Assembly (NCBI RefSeq): GCF_000716545.1
Contig: NZ_JNWZ01000130.1
Span: 1 to 5,016, forward strand
Length of the DNA: 5,016 bases
Source of the DNA: Kitasatospora phosalacinea
Lineage (GTDB): Bacteria > Actinomycetota > Actinomycetes > Streptomycetales > Streptomycetaceae
Direction of reading: 5' to 3'
Shown here in pieces: positions 1 through 5,016 of the stretch; the stretch's first letter is position 1; every line of letters starts with the position of its first letter. Below the pieces are notes generated by a model. That model was not told where the DNA came from, did no database searches, and was given only the letters and a program-made list of their open reading frames with translations. The position numbers were made by a program, and so were the translations under genes.

Positions 1-1618
1 AGCCGGACGCCTCGGCCCCGTCCGGCGGCTCCGTCCCGTACCTCCCCCGGAAGGCGCGGGCGGCCTCGACCACGGCCGAGCCCCACGTCGCCATGCCCGA
101 GGAGCCGCCCGCCACCGTCGCCATCGGGTAGTCGGTGTCGCCGATCCGCACCTCGACCCGCTCGACGGGGACGCCGAGCGCGTCCGCGGTGATCTGCGCC
201 AGCGTGGTCCAGGTGCCGGTGCCGAGGTCGGCCGCTCCGATCTCGGCGACGTACCGGTCGCCCTCCCGCCGGATCGTCGCCGTCGACTTCGACATCCGGT
301 TCGCCGGGTAGGTGGAGGCGGCGACGCCGGTGCCGACCAGCCAGTCGCCGTCGCGGCGCACGCCGGGCCGCGGGTCGCGCCCGCTCCAGCCGAAGCGCGC
401 CGCGCCCTCGCGCAGGCAGCCGACGAGGTTCCGGCTGGAGAAGGGCTTGCCGGTCTCCGGGTCGGTGGCGGGTTCGTTGCGGATCCGCAGCTCGACCGGG
501 TCGAGGCCGAGGCGCTCGGCCAGTTCGTCCATCGCCACCTCGGGCCCGAACATGCCGGGGCACTCCCCGGGGGCGCGCATCCAGGAGGGCACGGGGACGT
601 CGAGGGCGGCGAGGCGGTGGGTGGTGCGCCGGTTCGCGACGGCGTACATCATCCGGGCGGGCACACCGGTCTGCTCGGCGAACTCCTTGATCCGCGAGGT
701 CTGTTCGACGACGTCCATCGCGAGGGCGGTCAACGTGCCGTCGGCTTCGGCGGCGAGGAGACAGTGCTGGATGGTGGGGGTGCGGTAGCCGGCGAGGGAG
801 AACATCTGCTGCCTGGTCAGCGCGAGGCGCACCGGCCGGCCGGGGACGGCGCGCGCGGCCATCGCGGCAAGCACCACGTTGACGTGCGGGGTGCCCTTCG
901 ACCCGAAGCCCCCGCCGACGTACGGGCAGACGACCCGGACCTTCGCCGCGTCGAGGCCGAACACCGACGCCACGGTGGTCCGGGCGGGGTGGACTCCCTG
1001 GGTGGAGTCCCACAGGGTGAGGCGGCCCTCGCCGGGCTCCCAGTGGGCGGTGGTGGCGTGCGGCTCCAAGGGGTTGTTGTGGTACATCGCGGTGGTGTAC
1101 GTCTGCTCGACCACCGCCGCCGCGGCGGCGGTGGCGGCCGCGACGTCGCCCTCGACGGTGTCGGTGGGGAAGTCCGGGTTCACCCGCTCGGGCGCGTACA
1201 GGTCGTCGCGGTCGGCCCGCAGCTCGCTGTCGTGCGCCGCCCGCGCGTAGGTCGCCCGGACGAGAGCCGCGGCGTGCCGGGCCGTCTCGGAGCTGTCGGC
1301 GACCACCAGGGCGACGACCTGGCCGCGGAAGGCGACCTCGTCGTCCTGGAGGGCCGCCAGCTCCCGGTCCTCGGTGGAGGCCAGGCGTTCCGCGGTGGCG
1401 GGGGTGAGCACCGCGAGCACGCCGTCGAGCGCCTCGGCGGCGGCGGTGTCCAGCGCCGTGACCCGCCCCCGGGCGACGGTGGCCTGGACGGGGTGCGCGT
1501 AGGCGGGGTTCTCCACCGGCGTCTCGTAGGCGTAGACGGCGGTGCCGCGCACCTTGGCGGCGCCGTCCCGGCGGGGCAGGTCCAGGCCGATGGCGGTGGG
1601 TGCGTCGATGAACGTCAT
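1..1618 (-). CDS. Molybdopterin-binding (large) subunit of a PaoC/YagR-like aldehyde oxidoreductase, xanthine dehydrogenase family; 3' end cut by the window
   Basis: This is the catalytic subunit of a molybdenum hydroxylase, expected to convert an aldehyde to a carboxylic acid at a molybdopterin cofactor and pass electrons to the Fe-S subunit. The protein begins MTFIDAPTAIGLDLPRRDG, and 539 residues are visible; PaoC of E. coli has about 730, so roughly the last quarter is missing. Residues about 18-125 look like the a/b hammerhead domain, followed by the first cofactor-binding domain with the glycine-rich motif GGGFGSKG at 235-242 and MRAPGECPG at 347-355. The stretch around 340-385 (ANRRTTHRLAALDVP, then MDELAERLGLDPVELRIRN) closely resembles PaoC from memory. 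The catalytic glutamate of the family lies near the C-terminus and is outside the window, so activity cannot be judged. The ATG overlaps the stop of the FAD gene as ATGA, and GGGAGGA lies 7 bases upstream. Xanthine or another heterocycle remains a possible substrate. Family call is firm; aldehyde specificity is inferred. Confidence 0.93.
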   Translation of the reverse strand, partial: MTFIDAPTAIGLDLPRRDGAAKVRGTAVYAYETPVENPAYAHPVQATVARGRVTALDTAAAEALDGVLAVLTPATAERLASTEDRELAALQDDEVAFRGQVVALVVADSSETARHAAALVRATYARAAHDSELRADRDDLYAPERVNPDFPTDTVEGDVAAATAAAAAVVEQTYTTAMYHNNPLEPHATTAHWEPGEGRLTLWDSTQGVHPARTTVASVFGLDAAKVRVVCPYVGGGFGSKGTPHVNVVLAAMAARAVPGRPVRLALTRQQMFSLAGYRTPTIQHCLLAAEADGTLTALAMDVVEQTSRIKEFAEQTGVPARMMYAVANRRTTHRLAALDVPVPSWMRAPGECPGMFGPEVAMDELAERLGLDPVELRIRNEPATDPETGKPFSSRNLVGCLREGAARFGWSGRDPRPGVRRDGDWLVGTGVAASTYPANRMSKSTATIRREGDRYVAEIGAADLGTGTWTTLAQITADALGVPVERVEVRIGDTDYPMATVAGGSSGMATWGSAVVEAARAFRGRYGTEPPDGAEASG

Positions 1619-2619
1619 CGGGCGTCCTCCCGGACGAGTCCGCGCAGGGTGGCGGCGAGGGTGCGGCGCAGCAGCGGGATCTTGAAGGCGTTGCCGCCGT
1701 CCAGCCCGTCGGCCGGGCGGGCGTCGGCGAGTTCGGCGTCCGCGGCGGCGCGGTAGGTCTCCTCCGTGGCCGGGGCGCCGCGCAGCACCCGCTCGGCCCG
1801 GTGCGCGCGCCACGGCACGTGGGCCACGCCGCCGAACGCGACCCGCGCGTCCGCGATCACCCCGTCCCGCACGTCCACCGCTGCGGCGACGCTGACCAGG
1901 GCGAACGCGTACGAGGCCCGGTCGCGCACCTTGCGGTAGGCCGAGCGGCGGGCGAGCGGCAGGGCGGGCAGGTCGATCGCGGTGATCAGGTCTCCGTGTT
2001 CGAGCACCGTGTCCCGTTCGGGGGTGTCGGCGGGCAGCCGGTGCAGGTCGACGAAGGGGATCGTGCGCTCGCCGTCCGGCCCCAGCACCCGCACCTGGGC
2101 GCCGAGGGCGGCCATCGCCACGGCCATGTCGGAGGGGTGGACCGCGAGGCAGTGCTCGGAGGCGCCGAGGACGGCGTGGTGGCGGGTCCAGCCGCCGACG
2201 GCGGAGCAGCCCGAGCCGGGCTGCCGCTTGTTGCACGCGGTCGTGACGTCCTGGAAGTAGACGCAGCGGGTGCGCTGCAACGGGTTGCCGCCGGTGGTGG
2301 CCATGTTGCGCAGCTGGCCCGACGCGCCCGACAGCAGGGCCTGGGAGAGCACCGGGAACCGCTCGCGCACCCGCCGGTCGGCGGCGAGTTCGCTGTTGCG
2401 GACGCCCGCGCCGATCCGGAGGACTCCCCCGTCCAGCTCCTCGATCCCGGCGGGCAGCAGGTCGGCGACGTGGACGACCAGGTCGGGTGCGGCGACGCCC
2501 AGCTTGAGGTGGTCGACCAGGTTCGTCCCGCCGCCGAGGAACACGGCGGCCGGGTTCCCGGCGACGCTGCGGACGGCCTCCGCCGCGTCGGTCGGGCGCC
2601 GGTAGTCGAACGGCTTCAC
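1615..2619 (-). CDS. FAD-binding (medium) subunit, PaoB/YagS-like, with a four-cysteine [4Fe-4S] insertion
   Basis: This 334-residue protein should take electrons from the Fe-S subunit onto FAD and hand them to an external acceptor. The start chosen is GTG, giving VKPFDYRRPTDAAEAV, because this matches the family N-terminus and has GGAGGT 6 bases upstream. An in-frame ATG at 2859 would add 80 arginine/alanine-rich residues lying wholly over the Fe-S gene and is rejected. The FAD-binding motif LGGGTNLVDHLKLG is at 28-41, and a second conserved stretch, MATTGGNPLQRTRC, is at 106-119. Cysteines 119, 129, 138 and 157 lie in a segment (CVYFQD, CNKRQPGSGC, SEHCLAVHPSDMA) that matches PaoB of E. coli, where the insertion binds a [4Fe-4S] cluster. 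This separates it from plain xanthine dehydrogenase FAD subunits. The C-terminal part (about 225-334) fits the CO dehydrogenase flavoprotein C-terminal domain, and the length is normal. It overlaps both neighbours by four bases. Confidence 0.95.
   Translation of the reverse strand: MKPFDYRRPTDAAEAVRSVAGNPAAVFLGGGTNLVDHLKLGVAAPDLVVHVADLLPAGIEELDGGVLRIGAGVRNSELAADRRVRERFPVLSQALLSGASGQLRNMATTGGNPLQRTRCVYFQDVTTACNKRQPGSGCSAVGGWTRHHAVLGASEHCLAVHPSDMAVAMAALGAQVRVLGPDGERTIPFVDLHRLPADTPERDTVLEHGDLITAIDLPALPLARRSAYRKVRDRASYAFALVSVAAAVDVRDGVIADARVAFGGVAHVPWRAHRAERVLRGAPATEETYRAAADAELADARPADGLDGGNAFKIPLLRRTLAATLRGLVREDAR
1625..1631 (-). promoter_or_regulatory. Ribosome binding site of the molybdopterin-binding subunit
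   Basis: GGGAGGA on the minus strand lies 7 bases before the ATG at 1618, inside the end of the FAD subunit gene. Together with the ATGA overlap it fixes the start and suggests reinitiation by ribosomes finishing the upstream gene. Confidence 0.85.
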
Positions 2620-3212
2620 CCGGCCACCTCCGCACCCGGCGCCGCCGTGCCGGACGCCGCCGCGGCCCGCTGGACGGCGGGCACGATGTTGACGTAGGCC
2701 GCGCAGCGGCACAGGTTGCCGCTCATCCGCTCGGCCACCTCGGCGTGGTCCAGCCGCGGCGGCCGGGTGCCCTCGGTGACGGCGCTCGGCCAGCCCAGCG
2801 CGAACTCGTCGAGCATCCCGACCGCGGAGACGACCTGCCCCGGGGTGCAGTAGCCGCACTGGAACGCGTCGCAGTCGATGAACGCCCGCTGCACCGGGTG
2901 CAGCCCGTCGTCGGCACGCTGCCCGCCGTCGTGCCGTTCACCGCCGTGCCGTTCACCGTCGTGCTGTCCTCGGGCGGCGAGCCCTTCGGCGGTGACGACC
3001 CGGGCGCCGTCCTGCGTGACCGCCAGGACGAGGCAGCTCAGTACCCGCCGGTCTCCGCAGAGCACCGTGCACGCGCCGCACTGTCCGTGGTCGCAGCCCT
3101 TCTTCGGGCTCGTCACCCCCAGCCGTTCGCGCAGGGCGTCGAGCAGGGTCGTACGGGTGTCGACGGTCAGCCGACGCGGGGTGCCGTCCACGTGGACGGT
3201 GATCTCGCTCAT
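2616..3212 (-). CDS. [2Fe-2S] iron-sulfur (small) subunit, PaoA/YagT-like, without Tat signal
   Basis: This 198-residue protein should carry electrons from the molybdenum centre to FAD through two [2Fe-2S] clusters. The N-terminal ferredoxin-like domain (residues 1-75) has the plant-type ligands C40, C45, C48 and C60 (motif KKGCDHGQCGACT). The C-terminal helical domain has FQCGYCTPGQ with C119 and C122, and MSGNLCRCAAYVNI with C168 and C170. All eight expected cysteines are present. The start MSEITVHVDG matches the family. An in-frame ATG at 3458 would add 82 low-complexity residues with no Tat motif and is not preferred. E. coli PaoA has a Tat signal before this domain; here it is absent, so a cytoplasmic complex is likely. 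Between the domains (83-99) is an unusual polar linker of repeated GERH pentapeptides. The Shine-Dalgarno before this first gene is weak, unlike those of the two downstream genes. The stop overlaps the FAD gene start as GTGA. Confidence 0.95.
   Translation of the reverse strand: MSEITVHVDGTPRRLTVDTRTTLLDALRERLGVTSPKKGCDHGQCGACTVLCGDRRVLSCLVLAVTQDGARVVTAEGLAARGQHDGERHGGERHDGGQRADDGLHPVQRAFIDCDAFQCGYCTPGQVVSAVGMLDEFALGWPSAVTEGTRPPRLDHAEVAERMSGNLCRCAAYVNIVPAVQRAAAASGTAAPGAEVAG
2626..2631 (-). promoter_or_regulatory. Ribosome binding site deciding the GTG start of the FAD subunit
   Basis: GGAGGT on the minus strand lies 6 bases before the GTG at 2619. It is inside the end of the Fe-S coding region and supports the GTG over the in-frame ATG at 2859. 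With the GTGA stop/start overlap, it suggests coupled translation. Confidence 0.85.
2931..2960. repeat. Two tandem 15-base repeats inside the Fe-S subunit gene
   Basis: Two adjacent units, GTGCCGTTCACCGCC and GTGCCGTTCACCGTC, differ at one base. A degenerate third unit may follow at 2961-2975. Read on the minus strand they encode DGERH then GGERH, within the linker between the two [2Fe-2S] domains. Because the unit is a multiple of three, gain or loss of copies would keep the frame. This is seen directly in the sequence. Confidence 0.85.
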
Positions 3213-3451
3213 CACCGCACGAAGGTTCCCGGCGCCGGTTGCGCTCACACGGGCCCCGGCAGGACTCACCCGGGCGGGCGCCCTCCGCCGGGCCGACTGA
3301 GCCCGGGTGCTCGCGGGGTCACGCACTCCGTTCGGGGGACGCCGGAAGGTCACGCGCGCTCCCCCGGCCAGGCGAAATCCCGACTCCAGGCGGCGCACGG
3401 CGGCAGCGGCGTCGGGCCGGTGGCGTCGGGATTTCGCCTTGCATGTGCGGC
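3213..3451. promoter_or_regulatory. Divergent intergenic control region between the oxidoreductase operon and the FUSC gene
   Basis: This gap separates two divergent starts, so promoters for both directions should lie here or just inside the FUSC reading frame. It is very GC-rich and has no TA dinucleotide, so no standard -10 box can be placed within it. It does contain a perfect 15-base inverted repeat near the FUSC end and a shorter 9-base inverted pair (CACCCGGGC at 3267-3275, GCCCGGGTG at 3301-3309) that may be chance in such GC-rich DNA. No small gene with a convincing start was found. Confidence 0.6.
3370..3439. repeat. Perfect 15-base inverted repeat with 40-base spacer
   Basis: The left arm AGGCGAAATCCCGAC (3370-3384) is the exact reverse complement of the right arm GTCGGGATTTCGCCT (3425-3439). 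The arms hold an AT-rich core (GAAAT/ATTTC) that stands out from the surrounding GC-rich DNA. The right arm ends 12 bases before the chosen FUSC ATG. The part GTCGGG also occurs at 3411-3416, so a competing shorter stem with the left arm is possible. It could be a pair of operators, an RNA hairpin in the FUSC leader, or the remnant ends of a small element; the sequence does not decide. Confidence 0.85.
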
Positions 3452-3458
3452 ATGTCAA
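3429..3458 (-). promoter_or_regulatory. Weak candidate promoter for the oxidoreductase operon
   Basis: On the minus strand a perfect TTGACA (-35 type) lies at 3458-3453. After an 18-base spacer the -10 position reads AAATCC (3434-3429), a poor match to TANNNT. If real, transcription would start near 3422 and give a leader of about 210 bases, and the promoter would overlap the right arm of the 15-base inverted repeat. The weak -10 box keeps confidence low. Confidence 0.2.
3439..3458. promoter_or_regulatory. Imperfect palindrome over the FUSC start, possible operator
   Basis: TTGCATG at 3439-3445 and CATGTCAA at 3451-3458 form an inverted pair (TTG-CATG against TTGACATG) with one unpaired base and a 5-base centre. 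Its size is that of a dimeric regulator site, and it covers both candidate FUSC start codons. It may be chance; no regulator gene is visible in the window. Confidence 0.35.
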
Positions 3459-5016
3459 CTCTCCGACACGGGCGTCCCCGCGCGCTCCGGTCCGATTCGC
3501 TGCTGCCCTGGGTGCGGCAGACCTGCGCTCCCAGGCGGCGTCCCGCCGTCTCGTCCGCGGCCTGGCGCTCGCTGCTGGCGGTGACCGCGCCGGCCGGGGC
3601 CGGGCTGCTGGTCGGGCGGCCCGCCGAGGGGGTGATGGTGGCGCTGGGCGCGCTCTCGGCGGTGCTGACCGACGTCGCCACCGCCTACCGGCACCGGGCG
3701 GTCACCATGCTGCCGCCCCAACTACTGGGTCTGGCCGGTGCGTTCGCGACCCTGGCGGCCGAGGGCGGCCCCGCCTCGCCGTACGTGCTGCCCGCCCTGG
3801 GCGTGCTGGCGGGCGTCCTGGCCTGCCTGAGCCTGGAGGGTTCGCTCGGCGCGATGATCCTGCTGATGGACGCCCAGGTGGCGCTGGACCTGCCGCTGCC
3901 CGGCCCGATCTGGCGGCCGCCGGCCCTGATGCTGCTGGGCGGCCTGTCGGTGGTCGCCCTGGCCCTCGCCGGCCGCCCGTTCTTCCGCGGCCGGGCCGAA
4001 CGGGCCCTGCTGGCCCAGTGCCTGACGGGCTGCGCGGCGGTCCTGGACCCGGACGCGGCCGGCCCCGCCGGAACGGCCCGGCGACGCTCCCTGCACGACG
4101 CGCTGGAGCGGGCCCGGCACACCGGCGCGGTCGGCGGCGGCCCGCTGCTGGGCCGCCACCTGCCGGGTCTGCTCGCCCTCGCCGAGACCGCCTCCTCGGC
4201 CGGGGCCCGCGCGCTGCCCTCCGACGGCGCGCTGCGCGGACGGCTGCGCGCCGAGGCGGAACGCGTCGCGGCGGGCCGCCCGCCGCTGGACGAGCCGTGG
4301 CCACCCGGGCACGGCCCGCTGGACGTGCGGCTGGCGCGGGCGGCCCGGGCCGCGATCACGCCCGGGGTGCCCGGCGGCGGCGTCCCCGGGGCGGTTCCCG
4401 TTCCGGCCGGGCCGGGTGACCGGTGGGCGGGGCGGCGGGCGGCGGCCCGGGCGGTCCTGGCCGACCCGCAGTCCTGGCTGTGCGGCCTGCGGGTCGGACT
4501 GGCCCTGCTGCTGGCGGGCGCGGCGGCCGCGTACTTCGATCTGCCGCACCCGTACTGGGCGGTGCTGAACGTGACCTTCGTCTGCCGTCCGGACATCGGC
4601 CCGGTCACCGGCCGCGCGCTGGAACGGTTCTGCGGAACGGCGCTCGGGCTGCTCTGCAGCGGCCTGGTCCTGGCCTGCGCCGGCTCCGGCTCCGCCTCCT
4701 CCTGGGCGCTGCCGGCCGTCCTCGCCCTGGCCGCCGGGCTGGTCCCGGCGCTCTCCGGCACCGGCTACCTCTACCAGGCGGCGGCCCTGGCCACCGTGGT
4801 GCTGATGGTCACCCAGATCGCCGGTGACCCCGGCCTCCCGCTGCTGCTGCCCAACCTGGCCTGCTGCGCGATCGGGTGCCTCGCCTCGGTCCTCGCCTGC
4901 GAACTGCTCGCGCCCCGCCACCGTCAACTCGCCGTGGCCCGCCGCCTCGCCGCCGCCGTCGAACAGACCACCCTCGCGCTGTCCCCCCACCGCCCCCGCA
5001 CCGCCCCGTCCCCCCA
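3452..5016 (+). CDS. FUSC-family membrane protein, possible aromatic acid exporter; 3' end cut by the window
   Basis: At least 521 residues are visible and the frame stays open to the edge. The protein begins MSTLRHGRPRALRSDS. A first hydrophobic block spans about residues 38-175, with segments near 40-55, 58-75, 90-103, 111-128 and 158-173. A soluble Arg/Ala/Gly-rich linker follows (about 176-340), then a second hydrophobic block from about 342 to 487. The second block opens with the FUSC signature: YWAVLNVTFV at 368-377, RPDIG at 379-383, then RALERFCGTALG around 388-399. This duplicated layout is typical of FUSC/ArAE proteins such as AaeB and YccS, which sit in the inner membrane. AaeB exports aromatic carboxylic acids such as p-hydroxybenzoate; the substrate here is unknown. 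An in-frame ATG nine bases upstream (3443) is an alternative start; neither has a clear Shine-Dalgarno sequence. The gene is divergent from the oxidoreductase operon across a gap of about 240 bases, which suggests shared control. Family call is strong; transport role is inferred. Confidence 0.9.
   Translation, partial: MSTLRHGRPRALRSDSLLPWVRQTCAPRRRPAVSSAAWRSLLAVTAPAGAGLLVGRPAEGVMVALGALSAVLTDVATAYRHRAVTMLPPQLLGLAGAFATLAAEGGPASPYVLPALGVLAGVLACLSLEGSLGAMILLMDAQVALDLPLPGPIWRPPALMLLGGLSVVALALAGRPFFRGRAERALLAQCLTGCAAVLDPDAAGPAGTARRRSLHDALERARHTGAVGGGPLLGRHLPGLLALAETASSAGARALPSDGALRGRLRAEAERVAAGRPPLDEPWPPGHGPLDVRLARAARAAITPGVPGGGVPGAVPVPAGPGDRWAGRRAAARAVLADPQSWLCGLRVGLALLLAGAAAAYFDLPHPYWAVLNVTFVCRPDIGPVTGRALERFCGTALGLLCSGLVLACAGSGSASSWALPAVLALAAGLVPALSGTGYLYQAAALATVVLMVTQIAGDPGLPLLLPNLACCAIGCLASVLACELLAPRHRQLAVARRLAAAVEQTTLALSPHRPRTAPSP

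Noticed and set aside
617..1756. Long plus-strand open frame opposite the molybdopterin-binding subunit
   Set aside because: It is Gly/Arg/Val low-complexity and antisense to a gene with strong family motifs; open antisense frames are common in GC-rich DNA.
1801..2697. Long plus-strand open frame opposite the FAD subunit
   Set aside because: It has no recognisable motif and runs across two well supported minus-strand genes.
2620..2859. Upstream ATG start for the FAD subunit
   Set aside because: It would add 80 residues of arginine-rich sequence over the Fe-S gene; the GTG at 2619 has a good ribosome site and matches the family N-terminus.
2931..2975. Tandem repeats as a CRISPR array
   Set aside because: The units are 15 bases, directly adjacent with no spacers, and lie in frame inside a coding region.
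3267..3309. 9-base inverted pair CACCCGGGC / GCCCGGGTG as a terminator
   Set aside because: It lies between two divergent starts, has a 25-base spacer and no T-run, and is made of G and C that pair easily by chance.
3213..3458. Upstream ATG start for the Fe-S subunit
   Set aside because: The added 82 residues are low-complexity, show no signal peptide, and would run across the inverted repeat; the ATG at 3212 fits the family start.
3307..4419. Plus-strand open frame in another phase over the FUSC gene
   Set aside because: Beyond its first third it becomes Gly/Arg/Ala/Pro repeats; the FUSC frame explains the same DNA and continues to the window edge.
3685..4990. Long minus-strand open frames opposite the FUSC gene
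   Set aside because: They are Gln/Gly/Arg-rich low-complexity translations, while the plus-strand frame shows membrane segments and the FUSC signature.

Overview
The window is very GC-rich, has GC-biased third codon positions and no in-frame TTA codon in the genes read. This points to a high-GC actinomycete, most likely Streptomyces or a close relative. This is an inference from composition and protein type, not a proven identity.

Layout. The left two thirds (1-3212) is a tightly packed minus-strand operon encoding a three-subunit molybdenum hydroxylase. The order is a [2Fe-2S] subunit (3212-2616), an FAD-binding subunit (2619-1615) and a molybdopterin-binding subunit (1618 to the left edge, 3' end cut off). 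Consecutive genes overlap by four bases (GTGA, then ATGA), and each overlap has a clear Shine-Dalgarno sequence just upstream, so translational coupling is likely. Protein details fit the E. coli PaoABC (YagTSR) aldehyde oxidoreductase branch better than classical xanthine dehydrogenase. In particular, the FAD subunit carries a four-cysteine insertion as in PaoB, where it holds an extra [4Fe-4S] cluster. The Fe-S subunit has no Tat signal peptide, unlike E. coli PaoA, so the enzyme is probably cytoplasmic.

A gap of about 240 bases (3213-3451) separates this operon from a divergent plus-strand gene (3452 to the right edge, cut off). That gene encodes a FUSC-family membrane protein with two hydrophobic halves, related to aromatic acid exporters. 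The gap lacks an obvious consensus promoter, but it holds a perfect 15-base inverted repeat with a 40-base spacer beside the FUSC start, and an imperfect 20-base palindrome over the FUSC start region.

How it may work together. PaoABC-type enzymes oxidise aldehydes, including aromatic ones, to carboxylic acids with electron flow Mo to Fe-S to FAD. Some FUSC/AaeB-type proteins export aromatic carboxylic acids. A divergent pair sharing one control region could be an aldehyde oxidation plus acid export module; this is a hypothesis. No mobile element, CRISPR array, tRNA or rRNA was seen.
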